From assembly GCF_026016325.1 (NCBI RefSeq), contig NZ_CP087203.1, forward strand, positions 2,046,001 through 2,110,000: a DNA stretch of 64,000 bases. The letters are read 5' to 3'. Made by a program: the position numbers and the translations under genes. Under the pieces are notes generated by a model. That model was given only the letters and a program-made list of their open reading frames with translations. It was not told the origin of the DNA and made no database searches. Each line of letters begins with the position of its first letter. Positions within the stretch are counted from its first letter, which is position 1. The stretch comes from Pseudomonas sp. B21-056. GTDB taxonomy: Bacteria > Pseudomonadota > Gammaproteobacteria > Pseudomonadales > Pseudomonadaceae. This document shows positions 26,166-35,844 of this stretch, piece by piece.

Positions 26166-29100
26166 GTCGTGGTTTGAAGAGAACACTGCTGGCGCTCGCT
26201 GCCTTGCTGGCGCTGGTGGTGCTGACCTTGAGCGCCCTGTTGGGTACGCAACCGGGCAGCCGTTGGACGCTTGGCCTGGTGCCGGGCCTGAGCGTGGAAA
26301 ACTTCCAGGGGCGGCTGGGCGGACAGTGGCGTGCCGACCAGGTGTTGTGGCAGCAGGACAGCAGTCGTGTGGAGCTCGATGGGCTGATGGTCGCGTGGTC
26401 GCCGCTGTGCCTGGCGCGCATGACCCTGTGCATCGAACAGCTCAAGGTCGATAAGGCCAGCCTGCAACTGCCACCCTCTGCCGACGCGCCGAGCAGTGGT
26501 CCGCTCGCGTTGCCGGACCTGGACCTGCCGGTCGCCATCGAACTGGGCGAAGTACAGGTCGGCAGCCTGCTGTTCAACGGCAGCGAGCAGCTCAAGGGCT
26601 TGCAACTGGCTGCCCATTGGACCGCGGCGGGCTTGCAGATCGACGCGCTGCAATTGCAGCGTGACGAACTGAGCCTGAAACTCTCCGGGCTGTTGAAGCC
26701 CGCCGGCGACTGGCCACTGAAAGCCCAGGGCCAGTTGACCTTGCCGGCGCCGGGCGACACGCCGTGGGCATTGGACCTGAGTGTCGACGGCGAGCTGCTC
26801 AAGACCCTCAACCTCAACGCCGACAGCAGCGGCTACCTGCAAGGCCGTTTGACCGGTGAGCTGCAACCGCTGGCAGACAACCTCCCAGCCAAGGTGCGCA
26901 TCACTGCCGACGGCTTCAAGGCCAGCGCCGATCTGCCGGACACGCTGTTGCTCAATCAACTGGAACTGACCGGTGAAGGCGACCTGAAGAGCGGTTATCA
27001 ACTGCTCGGTAAGGCCACGTTGCCCGCCGAACAGGGGCCGGTGGCGTTGCTGTTACAAGGTCAGGTCGACGCCAATGGCGCCCAGATCGCGGGCCTGGAC
27101 CTGAACGCCGGCGACCGGCAAAGCCTGAACCTGACCGGACAGGTGGACTGGCGCGAAGGCCTGAGCGCCGAAGCGAAAATCGCCTGGCTGGATTTCCCCT
27201 GGCATCGTCTCTACCCGCTGATCGACGAACCTCAGGTGACGCTGCAGAGCTTCAATGGCGAAGTCTCCTACACCGACGGTAAGTACCTGGGCAATTTCCA
27301 GGCAGCGCTGGACGGCCCCGCGGGCGCCTTCAGTCTTGGTAGCCCGTTCAGCGGCGACCTGACGCAGATCCACTTGCCGGAACTCAAGCTCGCAGCGGGG
27401 CAGGGCAAGGCCGAAGGTCACCTGGACCTGCAATTTGCCGAGGGCATTGCCTGGGATACGGCGCTGGACCTGTCGGCCATCAACCCGGCCTACTGGCTCG
27501 GCGAACTGCCCGGCACCCTGGCCGGACCGCTGCGCAGCAAAGGCTCGCTGAAAAACGACACCCTCAACCTCGACGCGGACCTCGACCTCAAGGGCAAGTT
27601 GCGCGGCCAACCGGCGCTGTTCCAGGCCAAGGCCAGCGGTGTCGGTGAACAATGGAATCTCAGCGCGCTGGACATCCGCCTGGGGGACAACCGCATCAAC
27701 GGCAGTGCCAGCCTGCAACAGAAGCTGACCGGCCAGATCGACATCAAGCTCGCGCGACTGGCTCAGCTCTGGCCGCAACTGCGCGGCCAGCTCAACGGCC
27801 GTATCGATGTGGCCGGAACCCTCAAGGCCCCCCAAGGCAAGCTCGGCCTGCAAGGCACTCAACTTGCTTTCCAGGACAACCGCCTGCAGAGCCTGAGCCT
27901 GGACGCTACCCTCGACAGCACGCAACGGGGCAAAGTCGACCTCAAGGCCAGCGGTATCCACGCCGGCGACACCTCATTGGGCGTGCTGACCGTCAGCGGG
28001 CAGGGTGATATCAAGCAGCAAAAGCTCAACCTGGACCTGCAAGGGCCGCAACTGAAGACTGCCCTGGGGTTCGATGGCGCACTGGATCAAGGCAACTGGC
28101 GCGGGCGCCTGAACAGCGGTGACGTGCAGGCCGGTGGTCAGGATTGGCGCCTGCAAGCCCCGGCGAAGCTGGAGCGCCTGGCCAACGGCACGCTCAATTT
28201 CGGTGCCCACTGCTGGCGTTCTGGCCAGGCCAGCCTGTGTGGCGAAGACCAGCGCCTGATGCCGGAGCCGAAGCTGCGCTATCACCTCAAGCAGTTCCCT
28301 ATCGAGAGCCTGGCCCAGTGGATGCCCAAGGATTTTGCCTGGCAGGGCCGGCTCAATGCCGATCTGCAGGTGGACCTGCCGGCCAGCGGTCCGAACGGGC
28401 GGATTCTGGTGGATGCCGGCGGCGGCACGCTACGGATTCGGGACAAGGAGCAGTGGCTGGACTTTCCCTACCAGACCCTGAAGCTGGACAGCCGCCTGAC
28501 CCCCAGGCGCATCGACACTGAGCTGAATTTTGTCGGCGCCCGGCTCGGCGAACTGATGCTCCAGGCGCAGATCAATCCGTTACCGGCCAGCAAGCCCCTC
28601 AGCGGTTCGTTCCGCCTGACCGGCCTGGACCTGTCCGTGGCCCGGCCGTTCGTGCCGATGGTGGAAACCCTCACCGGGCACCTGAATGGCAGTGGCACGT
28701 TATCTGGTGGCCTGCTGGCGCCCCAGGTGAACGGCAATCTCGTGCTCAGCGATGGCGAAGTCTCCGGGCCGGAACTGCCGGTCAGCCTCGAAGCCTTGCA
28801 GGTACGGGCCATGATTGCCGGCGAAACGGTACGCCTCAACGGCGACTGGAAAAGTGGCAAGAGCGGACAGGGCAGCCTGAGCGGCGACATCGGCTGGGGT
28901 GAGGCCTTGAGCATGAACCTGGCACTCAAGGGTTCGCACCTGCCGGTCACCGTCGAGCCTTATGCGGTACTGGAGGCGGCGCCTGACCTCAACATCACCC
29001 TACACGGCGAGCGGCTGTCGATTGCCGGCAAGGTGCTGGTGCCCAAGGGTGAGATCACCATCCGCGAATTACCGCCCTCCACCGTCAAGGTTTCGGATGA

Positions 29101-29836
29101 CACGGTGATCGTCGGCCACCAGACCGAAGAGGGCAAGGCGCCGCTGGCCATGGCGATGGACATCGATGTGATCGTAGGTCAGGAGAAACTCGCCTTTTCC
29201 GGTTTCGGCCTGACGGCCAACGTCCAGGGCCAGGTACACATCGGCGACAACATGGACACCCGTGGCGAACTCTGGCTCAACGACGGTCGTTACCGGGCCT
29301 ACGGCCAGCGGCTGACGGTGCGCCGGGCGCGACTGTTGTTCGCCGGGCCCATTGACCAGCCGTATCTGGACGTCGAGGCGATTCGCCAGACCGATGACGT
29401 GATCGCCGGCATCCGCTTGAGCGGCAGCGCCGAACAGCCGGTCACGCAGATCTTCTCGGAACCGGCCATGAGCCAGGAGCAGGCGCTGTCCTACCTGGTG
29501 CTGGGTCGCCCCCTCAGCACCACCGGCGAGGACAACAACATGCTCGCCCAGGCCGCATTGGGCCTGGGTTTGATGGGCAGTTCGGGGGTGACCACCAGCC
29601 TGGCCAACGACTTGGGCATCAAGGATTTCCAGCTCGACAGTCAGGGCAGTGGCAACACCACCAGCGTGGTCGCCAGCGGCAACCTGTCGGAAAAACTCAG
29701 TCTGCGCTACGGCGTCGGGGTGTTCGAACCGGCCAACACCATCGCCCTGCGCTACAAGCTCAGCAAAAAGGTCTACCTCGAAGCCGCCAGCGGCGTCGCC
29801 AGTTCGCTGGATATCTTCTACAAGCGCGATTTCTAA
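26162..29836 (+). CDS. tamB: Translocation and assembly module protein TamB
   Basis: 1,224 residues, in the normal range of 1,220-1,260. An N-terminal signal anchor (LLALAALLALVVLTLSALL) holds it in the inner membrane, a very long repetitive beta-helical body spans the periplasm, and the C-terminal DUF490 domain (about 890-1224, ending in a phenylalanine, LDIFYKRDF) docks to TamA. AsmA-like proteins of this kind form hydrophobic grooves that bridge the two membranes. The start overlaps the tamA stop (GTGA), so the two are coupled and expressed together. Confidence 0.95.
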   Translation: MSRGLKRTLLALAALLALVVLTLSALLGTQPGSRWTLGLVPGLSVENFQGRLGGQWRADQVLWQQDSSRVELDGLMVAWSPLCLARMTLCIEQLKVDKASLQLPPSADAPSSGPLALPDLDLPVAIELGEVQVGSLLFNGSEQLKGLQLAAHWTAAGLQIDALQLQRDELSLKLSGLLKPAGDWPLKAQGQLTLPAPGDTPWALDLSVDGELLKTLNLNADSSGYLQGRLTGELQPLADNLPAKVRITADGFKASADLPDTLLLNQLELTGEGDLKSGYQLLGKATLPAEQGPVALLLQGQVDANGAQIAGLDLNAGDRQSLNLTGQVDWREGLSAEAKIAWLDFPWHRLYPLIDEPQVTLQSFNGEVSYTDGKYLGNFQAALDGPAGAFSLGSPFSGDLTQIHLPELKLAAGQGKAEGHLDLQFAEGIAWDTALDLSAINPAYWLGELPGTLAGPLRSKGSLKNDTLNLDADLDLKGKLRGQPALFQAKASGVGEQWNLSALDIRLGDNRINGSASLQQKLTGQIDIKLARLAQLWPQLRGQLNGRIDVAGTLKAPQGKLGLQGTQLAFQDNRLQSLSLDATLDSTQRGKVDLKASGIHAGDTSLGVLTVSGQGDIKQQKLNLDLQGPQLKTALGFDGALDQGNWRGRLNSGDVQAGGQDWRLQAPAKLERLANGTLNFGAHCWRSGQASLCGEDQRLMPEPKLRYHLKQFPIESLAQWMPKDFAWQGRLNADLQVDLPASGPNGRILVDAGGGTLRIRDKEQWLDFPYQTLKLDSRLTPRRIDTELNFVGARLGELMLQAQINPLPASKPLSGSFRLTGLDLSVARPFVPMVETLTGHLNGSGTLSGGLLAPQVNGNLVLSDGEVSGPELPVSLEALQVRAMIAGETVRLNGDWKSGKSGQGSLSGDIGWGEALSMNLALKGSHLPVTVEPYAVLEAAPDLNITLHGERLSIAGKVLVPKGEITIRELPPSTVKVSDDTVIVGHQTEEGKAPLAMAMDIDVIVGQEKLAFSGFGLTANVQGQVHIGDNMDTRGELWLNDGRYRAYGQRLTVRRARLLFAGPIDQPYLDVEAIRQTDDVIAGIRLSGSAEQPVTQIFSEPAMSQEQALSYLVLGRPLSTTGEDNNMLAQAALGLGLMGSSGVTTSLANDLGIKDFQLDSQGSGNTTSVVASGNLSEKLSLRYGVGVFEPANTIALRYKLSKKVYLEAASGVASSLDIFYKRDF

Positions 29837-29856
29837 ACTTCCTCCCCAAAACCCAA

Positions 29857-29945
29857 TGTGGGAGCGAGCCTGCTCGCGATAGCGGCATGTCAGTCACTGA
29901 TGAGTTGACTGATACACCGCTATCGCGAGCAGGCTCGCTCCCACA
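29857..29945. repeat. REP doublet left of the efflux operon
   Basis: GTGGGAGCGAGC family doublet. Its 41-bp middle is, in reverse complement, almost identical (2 differences) to that of the doublet at 34985-35073 on the other side of the efflux operon. Confidence 0.88.
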
Positions 29946-29993
29946 GGTTTTTCTGCGTTCGTCGGACTTGTATGTAGCTTGCTAACGATTTGT

Positions 29994-30021
29994 TTGACAT
30001 TTGCTGCCTAAGCAGTAATAT
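29994..30021 (+). promoter_or_regulatory. Sigma70 promoter of the marR-efflux operon
   Basis: A consensus TTGACA (29994-29999) and TAATAT (30016-30021) with a 16-bp spacer. The spacer contains the first operator palindrome. Confidence 0.75.
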
Positions 30022-30049
30022 CTCGACATACATTCACTGCCTAGGCAGC
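30004..30049. promoter_or_regulatory. Two MarR-type operator palindromes
   Basis: CTGCCTAAGCAG (30004-30015) fills the promoter spacer, and the perfect palindrome CTGCCTAGGCAG (30038-30049) lies between the promoter and the marR start codon. Centres are 34 bp apart. Binding by the adjacent MarR protein would block polymerase, giving autorepression. Confidence 0.75.
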
Positions 30050-30062
30050 AAACGGTGACCGG

Positions 30063-30536
30063 ATGAAGCACTTCACCCCAGACGAATTCCACAACTGCCA
30101 TCTCGGCCTGCTGCTTGGGCGCGCCGCCATGCTCAAGGATCGGATCATCGATACCCACATGGAGCCTCTCGGCATTACCGCCGCGCAGTTCAAGGTGCTG
30201 ATCATCATGGTCCAGTTCGGTTTCGACACGCCGGCCGAGCTGAGCCGGCACCTGCCCCTGGACAGCGGTTCGATGACCCGGATGCTCGACCGTCTGGAGC
30301 AGAAAGGTTTTCTCGTTCGCCAGCGTTCGGCGGATGACCGCCGCCAGGTGCGAGTGATATTGACCGACGCCGGCAAGGCCATGGCTGATCGCCTGCCTTA
30401 TATCGGTGCCGACGCCATGAACCAGTTGGCCAACGTCATCACCCGCGAAGAGCTGGAAACCCTCGAACAGATTCTCAAGAAAATTCTTCTGGCGGCCGGT
30501 GATCCGCTCACCGTGTTGCGAATGGGTGGGAAATGA
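30063..30536 (+). CDS. MarR family transcriptional repressor of the efflux operon
   Basis: 157 residues with the MarR winged helix: PLGITAAQFKVLIIMVQFG, recognition helix region LSRHLPLDSGSMTRMLDRLEQKGF, and the wing RQRSADDRRQVRVILTDAG. It is the first gene of a four-gene set with an outer membrane factor, an EmrA-like adaptor and an EmrB-like pump; its stop overlaps the next ATG. Two palindromes at its promoter are the likely binding sites. MarR proteins usually release DNA on binding phenolic or drug-like ligands that the pump then exports. The layout resembles PA5157-PA5160 of P. aeruginosa. Confidence 0.9.
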   Translation: MKHFTPDEFHNCHLGLLLGRAAMLKDRIIDTHMEPLGITAAQFKVLIIMVQFGFDTPAELSRHLPLDSGSMTRMLDRLEQKGFLVRQRSADDRRQVRVILTDAGKAMADRLPYIGADAMNQLANVITREELETLEQILKKILLAAGDPLTVLRMGGK

Positions 30537-32002
30537 GCCGTACAACTTTGCGTACCCGCTTGAGCCTGGTACTGCTGGCCATGAGCCTCGCGGGCTGTGC
30601 CAGCTACAGCGGCCTGAAGACCGAGGGCGTCAGCCTTGAAGCCCAAAGCCTCAAGGCCGGACAATCCCTCAATGGCGTCAAGCTGTCGCCGGCTTCGTGG
30701 CCGAAGAGCGATTGGTGGAAAAGCCTCGGCGACCCGCAACTCGACGGTCTGATCCGTGAAGCGCTGCGCGACAGCCCGGACATGCAGATCGCCAGTGCCC
30801 GGGTGCATCAAGCCAGTGCCGCCGCCTACGCCGCCAACGCGGCGCGCCTGCCGACCCTGGATGCCAGCGGCAGCGTCAGCCGTTCGCGACTGGCCCGGGA
30901 TCAGGATCCGGCGGGGCAGGGCGGCGCGTACAGCACCTTGCGTTCGCTGAGTGTGGATTTCAATTACAACTTCGACCTCTGGGGCGGCCAGCGGGCTAAC
31001 TGGGAGGCCGCACTGGGCCAGGCTCGCGCGGCAGAAGTCGACCGCCAGGCCGCGCAGTTGACCCTGGCCGCCGACGTGGCCCGGGCCTACAGCGACCTGG
31101 GGCAGGCCCACATCATTCATGACCTGGCCGCCGAAGACCTCAAGCGCACCCGGCAAATGCTTGACCTGAGCAAGCGTCGTCTCAATGCCGGGATCGACAG
31201 CGAATACCAGTTCCAACAGACCGAAAGCCTGGAGGCCAGCGCGAGCGCGACCCTGATCGACACGGAAAAACGCCTGCAAAGCGCCAAGATCGCCTTGGCA
31301 GTGCTGCTGGGCAAGGGCCCGGACCGTGGCAACGAAATCGCCCGACCCAATGTGTTGCAAGCCAGTGCCGTCGCGTTGCCGTCGAACCTGCCGGCCGAGT
31401 TGCTGGGGCGACGTCCGGACCTGGTCGCGGCACGCTGGCGGGTCGAGGCGGCGGGCAAGAGCATCGAAGCCGGCAAGACCAACTTCTACCCCAACCTCAA
31501 CCTGAGCGCGGCGGCGGGGGTGCAGTCGTTGTTGGGTGATGCGATGTTCGGTTCGGCCAGCCGCTTCTTCAATGTAGCGCCGACGGTGTCGCTGCCGATT
31601 TTCGACGGCGGGCGCCTGCGGGCGGACCTGGATGCCCGGGACGCCGACTACGACCTGGCGGTGGCGCAATACAACAAGAGCCTGGTCGCGGCCCTTGGGG
31701 ATGTCAGCGACACCATCAACCAGTTGCGCGACATCGCTCGGCAGATCGGTGCCCAGCAACATGCTACCGATATCGCGCAGAGTTCCTACGACACCGTGGT
31801 CCAGCGCTACGGCTCGGGCATCGGCAATTATCTGGATGTGCTGAGTATCGAGCAGCAACTGCTCCAGGCCCAGCGCCAACTGGCGACCCTGAACGCCGAG
31901 CAGATCGATTTGTCGATCCAATTGATGCAGGCCCTGGGCGGCGGTTTCGAGACCGACACCCTGGCCTCGGCCACGGCGGTCTCCGCCACGCCGCATAACT
32001 GA
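30533..32002 (+). CDS. Efflux outer membrane lipoprotein, NodT/OprM family
   Basis: 489 residues. Lipoprotein signal with lipobox SLAGC (Cys about residue 22). The remainder is the duplicated TolC-like repeat; typical pieces are WWKSLGDPQLDGLIREAL near residue 60, ARLPTLDASGSVSRS, ELLGRRPDLVAARWRVEAA and YQFQQTESLEAS. Trimers form the outer membrane channel and periplasmic tunnel of the pump. The ATG overlaps the marR stop, and the EmrA-like gene follows after 15 bp. Having its own channel in the operon makes this a self-contained tripartite pump. Confidence 0.93.
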   Translation: MSRTTLRTRLSLVLLAMSLAGCASYSGLKTEGVSLEAQSLKAGQSLNGVKLSPASWPKSDWWKSLGDPQLDGLIREALRDSPDMQIASARVHQASAAAYAANAARLPTLDASGSVSRSRLARDQDPAGQGGAYSTLRSLSVDFNYNFDLWGGQRANWEAALGQARAAEVDRQAAQLTLAADVARAYSDLGQAHIIHDLAAEDLKRTRQMLDLSKRRLNAGIDSEYQFQQTESLEASASATLIDTEKRLQSAKIALAVLLGKGPDRGNEIARPNVLQASAVALPSNLPAELLGRRPDLVAARWRVEAAGKSIEAGKTNFYPNLNLSAAAGVQSLLGDAMFGSASRFFNVAPTVSLPIFDGGRLRADLDARDADYDLAVAQYNKSLVAALGDVSDTINQLRDIARQIGAQQHATDIAQSSYDTVVQRYGSGIGNYLDVLSIEQQLLQAQRQLATLNAEQIDLSIQLMQALGGGFETDTLASATAVSATPHN

Positions 32003-32017
32003 TTTGAGGTATTTGTC

Positions 32018-33217
32018 ATGGCCACAGCAGAAGACACTCAAGCGTCCGAAAACCAACAGGACAACAACCCACGCAAGCGCAAAGTGATGCTGCTGGCGCT
32101 GACGGTGATCGTCATTCTCGCCAGCCTGGGTGTCTGGGCCTGGCATGAACTGTACGGCCGCTGGAGCGAAAGCACCGACGATGCCTACGTGAATGGCAAC
32201 GTGGTGGAAATCACCCCGCAAGTCACCGGCACGGTGGTGAGCATCGGTGCCGATGACGGCGATCTGGTGCGCGAAGGCCAGGTGCTGGTGCAGTTCGACC
32301 CGAACGACTCCGAGGTCGGCCTGCAAAGTGCCCAGGCCAACCTGGCCCGCACCGTGCGCCAGGTGCGTGGTTTGTACAGCAACGTCGACGGCATGCGTGC
32401 GCAGGTCAATGCGCAGGAAGCTGAAGTGCAGAAGGCCCAGGAGAACTACAACCGGCGTAAAAACCTCGCGGCCGGCGGGGCGATTTCCCAGGAAGAACTG
32501 TCCCACGCCCGGGATGACCTGACCTCGGCGCAGAACGCCCTGGCCAATGCCCGGCAACAACTCAAGACCACCAGCGCCCTGGTGGATGACACCGTGGTGT
32601 CGTCCCATCCCGACGTGCAATCGGCCGCCGCGCAATTGCGCCAGGCCTACCTGAACAATGCCCGCAGCACCCTGATCGCGCCGGTCACCGGTTATGTCGC
32701 CAAGCGCACCGTGCAACTGGGGCAACGGGTCCAGCCGGGTACCGCGCTGATGGCGGTGATTCCGCTGGATCAGTTGTGGATCGACGCCAACTTCAAGGAA
32801 ACCCAGCTGCGTGAGATGCGCATCGGCCAACCGGTGGAAATCGAAACCGACCTCTACGGCAGCGATGTGAAGTACAGCGGCACCATCGACAGCCTTGGCG
32901 CGGGAACGGGCAGCGCGTTTGCCTTGCTGCCGGCGCAGAACGCCACCGGTAACTGGATCAAGATTGTCCAGCGGGTGCCGGTGCGCATTCATGTCAATGC
33001 CCAGGAACTGGCCAGGCATCCGTTGCGGGTCGGGCTGTCCACCGAGGTCAACGTCAACCTGCGCGACCAGAGCGGCCCGGTCCTGGCCCAGCAGCCACCG
33101 CAGAAAGCCTCGTTCAGCACCCAGGTCTACGACCGTCAACTGGCCGATGCCGACGCGATGATCACGCGCCTGATCCATGAAAACAGCGCTGCTGCGAGCA
33201 AGACTGCGCAGCGTTGA
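32018..33217 (+). CDS. emrA: EmrA-type membrane fusion protein (HlyD family)
   Basis: 399 residues. One N-terminal membrane helix (about residues 22-42, VMLLALTVIVILASLGVWAW) follows a hydrophilic tail. Then come the lipoyl-like half-motif STDDAYVNGNVVEITPQVTGTV, a long alpha-helical hairpin (about 95-205), and the beta-barrel (TLIAPVTGYVAKRTVQLGQRV, GTALMAVIPLDQLWIDANFKETQL). It links the inner membrane pump to the outer membrane channel. GAGG lies before the ATG. A REP doublet separates it from emrB. Confidence 0.93.
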   Translation: MATAEDTQASENQQDNNPRKRKVMLLALTVIVILASLGVWAWHELYGRWSESTDDAYVNGNVVEITPQVTGTVVSIGADDGDLVREGQVLVQFDPNDSEVGLQSAQANLARTVRQVRGLYSNVDGMRAQVNAQEAEVQKAQENYNRRKNLAAGGAISQEELSHARDDLTSAQNALANARQQLKTTSALVDDTVVSSHPDVQSAAAQLRQAYLNNARSTLIAPVTGYVAKRTVQLGQRVQPGTALMAVIPLDQLWIDANFKETQLREMRIGQPVEIETDLYGSDVKYSGTIDSLGAGTGSAFALLPAQNATGNWIKIVQRVPVRIHVNAQELARHPLRVGLSTEVNVNLRDQSGPVLAQQPPQKASFSTQVYDRQLADADAMITRLIHENSAAASKTAQR

Positions 33218-33234
33218 AGCAGCGCAGCAGATCC

Positions 33235-33363
33235 TGTGGCGAGGGGATTTATCCCCGCTGGGCTGCGCAGCAGCCCCAAAACCCTGCGACTCGGTGTGTC
33301 AGGGTTTATGCATTCAATTCAGGGGCTGCTGCGCAGTCCAGCGGGGATGAATCCCCTCGCCAC
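33235..33363. repeat. REP-like doublet inside the efflux operon
   Basis: GCGAGGGGATTTATCCCCGC family element, ends inverted, placed between emrA and emrB. It may form a stable mRNA hairpin and alter the ratio of adaptor to pump. Confidence 0.8.
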
Positions 33364-33430
33364 AAGGGCTGAGTTCGGTCTTATTCGGCCCGGCCGCGAT
33401 TTCGCCATCTTCGCTTCCTAGGATTTCACA

Positions 33431-34960
33431 ATGAGCAATAACGCGTCCTTCTCGCCGCCCAGCCTGTTGCTCAGTACCATCGGGCTGTCGCTGGCGACGT
33501 TCATGCAAGTGCTCGACACCACCATCGCCAACGTCGCCTTGCCGACCATTTCCGGCAACCTGGGCGTCAGTTCGGAGCAGGGCACCTGGGTGATCACTTC
33601 GTTCGCGGTGAGCAACGCCATCGCGCTGCCGCTGACCGGCTGGCTGAGCCGTCGGTTCGGCGAGGTGAAGCTGTTCTTGTGGGCAACCATGCTGTTCGTG
33701 CTTGCTTCGTTCCTGTGCGGCATTTCCACGTCGATGCCGGAGCTGATCGGCTTTCGCGTGCTCCAGGGCCTGGTGGCCGGGCCGCTGTACCCGATGACCC
33801 AGACCCTGCTGATTGCCGTGTATCCACCCGCCAGGCGCGGGATGGCCCTGGCGCTGCTGGCGATGGTCACGGTGGTGGCGCCGATTGCCGGGCCGATCCT
33901 GGGGGGCTGGATCACCGACAGCTACAGTTGGCCGTGGATCTTCTTCATCAACGTGCCCATCGGGGTCTTTGCAGTGATGGTGGTGCGCCAGCAGCTCAAG
34001 GCGCGACCGGTGGAGACCAGTCGTCAGCCGATGGATTACGTCGGGTTGATCACGTTGATCATCGGCGTCGGCGCGCTCCAGGTGATTCTCGACAAGGGCA
34101 ACGACCTGGATTGGTTCGAGTCGAACTTCATCATCATCGGTGCGTTGATTTCGCTGGTGGCCCTGGCCGTGTTCGTGATCTGGGAAATGACCGACCGTCA
34201 CCCGGTGGTCAATCTGCGGTTGTTCGCCTATCGCAATTTTCGCATCGGCACCATTGTGCTGGTGGGCGGCTATGCGGGGTTCTTCGGCATCAACCTGATC
34301 CTGCCGCAATGGTTGCAGACCCAGATGGGCTATACCGCCACCTGGGCCGGACTGGCCGTGGCGCCCATCGGCATCCTGCCGGTGTTGATGTCACCCTTCG
34401 TCGGCAAGTACGCCCACAGGTTCGACCTGCGCCTGCTGGCCGGGCTGGCGTTCCTGGCCATCGGCCTGAGCTGCTTCATGCGCGCCGGGTTTACCAACGA
34501 AGTGGATTTCCAGCACATCGCCATGGTGCAGCTGTTCATGGGCATCGGCGTGGCATTGTTCTTCATGCCGACCCTGAGCATCCTGATGTCCGACCTGCCG
34601 CCCCAGCAGATTGCCGATGGCGCGGGGCTGGCGACCTTCCTGCGGACCCTGGGCGGCAGCTTTGCCGCGTCCCTGACCACCTGGATCTGGATCCGCCGGG
34701 CGAACGAGCATCATGCCTATATGAGCGAGAGCATCAGCACGTTCGATCCGGCCACCCGCGAAGTGTTGAACCAGCTCGGTGGCCCGAGCGCCCCGGCCTA
34801 TGCGCAGCTTGACCATGTCCTCACCAGCCAGGCGTACATGCTTTCCACCGTGGATTACTTCACGCTGCTGGGCTGGGCGTTCATGGGCTTGATCGTATTG
34901 GTGTGGCTGGCGAAGCCGCCGTTTGCGGCGAAGGCGGGGCCGGCGGCCAGTGGGCACTGA
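33431..34960 (+). CDS. emrB: EmrB/QacA-type MFS drug exporter (DHA2 family)
   Basis: 509 residues with 14 predicted membrane helices. DHA2 features: FMQVLDTTIANVALPTISGNLGVS at helix 1, WLSRRFGEVKLF after helix 2 (motif A), the RVLQGLVAGPLYPMTQTLL segment, and motif C APIAGPILGGWI in helix 5. It is a proton-driven exporter of hydrophobic drugs or phenolics, working with the two genes upstream. AGGA lies 9 bases before the ATG. Substrates cannot be predicted. Confidence 0.94.
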   Translation: MSNNASFSPPSLLLSTIGLSLATFMQVLDTTIANVALPTISGNLGVSSEQGTWVITSFAVSNAIALPLTGWLSRRFGEVKLFLWATMLFVLASFLCGISTSMPELIGFRVLQGLVAGPLYPMTQTLLIAVYPPARRGMALALLAMVTVVAPIAGPILGGWITDSYSWPWIFFINVPIGVFAVMVVRQQLKARPVETSRQPMDYVGLITLIIGVGALQVILDKGNDLDWFESNFIIIGALISLVALAVFVIWEMTDRHPVVNLRLFAYRNFRIGTIVLVGGYAGFFGINLILPQWLQTQMGYTATWAGLAVAPIGILPVLMSPFVGKYAHRFDLRLLAGLAFLAIGLSCFMRAGFTNEVDFQHIAMVQLFMGIGVALFFMPTLSILMSDLPPQQIADGAGLATFLRTLGGSFAASLTTWIWIRRANEHHAYMSESISTFDPATREVLNQLGGPSAPAYAQLDHVLTSQAYMLSTVDYFTLLGWAFMGLIVLVWLAKPPFAAKAGPAASGH

Positions 34961-34984
34961 CCGGGAGCTGAAATACAATCCAAA

Positions 34985-35073
34985 TGTGGGAGCGAGCCTG
35001 CTCGCGATAGCGGTGTATCAGTCAACTCATCAGTGACTGGCATACCGCTATCGCGAGCAGGCTCGCTCCCACA
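34985..35073. repeat. REP doublet right of the efflux operon
   Basis: GTGGGAGCGAGC family doublet, inverted partner of the one at 29857-29945. Confidence 0.88.
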
Positions 35074-35091
35074 AGGGATCTGTGTCTGGCG

Positions 35092-35844
35092 TCAGTGAGG
35101 TGGGGCTGCCAGCTGTGGCGGTGGGGCAAACCCAAACGGCGCCAACGCAAACCCCTGTTCATCCACCTGCAACGCCCAGCCCTGTTTGTCCCAATCCCCC
35201 AGCACGATGCGCCGGGCGGCCTGTTCGCCGAGTTGCAGCTTGTGGATGGCGGGGCGGTGGGTGTGGCCGTGGATCAGGGTCTTCACGCCATACTGCTGCA
35301 TGATCCGTGGAATTTCCTCGGGCGTGACGTCGACGATGTCGTTGGCTTTCATCCTCACCTGTGTGGTGCTTTCACTGCGCAGCTTGCGCGCCAGTTTCTG
35401 GCGGCTGCCCAATGGCAGGTGGCGCAGGATGAACAGCGTGACCGGGTTGCGCAGCCAGCGCCGCAGCTTCATGTAGCCTTCGTCGCGGGTGCAGAGGCTG
35501 TCGCCGTGCATCAGCAACACCGGTTCGCCGTTGAACTGCACGACACTCGGGTCCTTGATCAGGGTGCAGCCGGCCGCTTTGCAGAAGGCTTGCCCCAGCA
35601 TGAAGTCGCGATTGCCATGCATCAGGAAAATGGCCGTGCCGCTGTCGCTCAGTTCGCGCAGGGCCTGGCAGATGGAACGCTGGAACGGCGTCATGGCATC
35701 GTCACCGATCCACGCTTCGAAAAAGTCGCCGAGAATGTACAACGCCTGCGCCGAGCGGGCGCGGGTGGCGAGTAGATCCAGAAACGCCCGGGTGATGTCC
35801 GGGCGCTCCTCTTCCAGATGCAGATCTGAAATCAGTAGGATCAC
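35092..35844 (-). CDS. lpxH: UDP-2,3-diacylglucosamine diphosphatase LpxH
   Basis: 250 residues (E. coli 240). It cleaves UDP-2,3-diacylglucosamine to lipid X in lipid A synthesis, at the inner membrane surface. Calcineurin-like metal motifs are present: ISDLHLE at the start, [21 protein letters not shown], a His in [10 protein letters not shown], and the C-terminal HGHTHRP. The GTG start overlaps the ppiB stop (GTGA), so the two are translated together. Confidence 0.95.
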   Translation of the reverse strand: MILLISDLHLEEERPDITRAFLDLLATRARSAQALYILGDFFEAWIGDDAMTPFQRSICQALRELSDSGTAIFLMHGNRDFMLGQAFCKAAGCTLIKDPSVVQFNGEPVLLMHGDSLCTRDEGYMKLRRWLRNPVTLFILRHLPLGSRQKLARKLRSESTTQVRMKANDIVDVTPEEIPRIMQQYGVKTLIHGHTHRPAIHKLQLGEQAARRIVLGDWDKQGWALQVDEQGFALAPFGFAPPPQLAAPPH

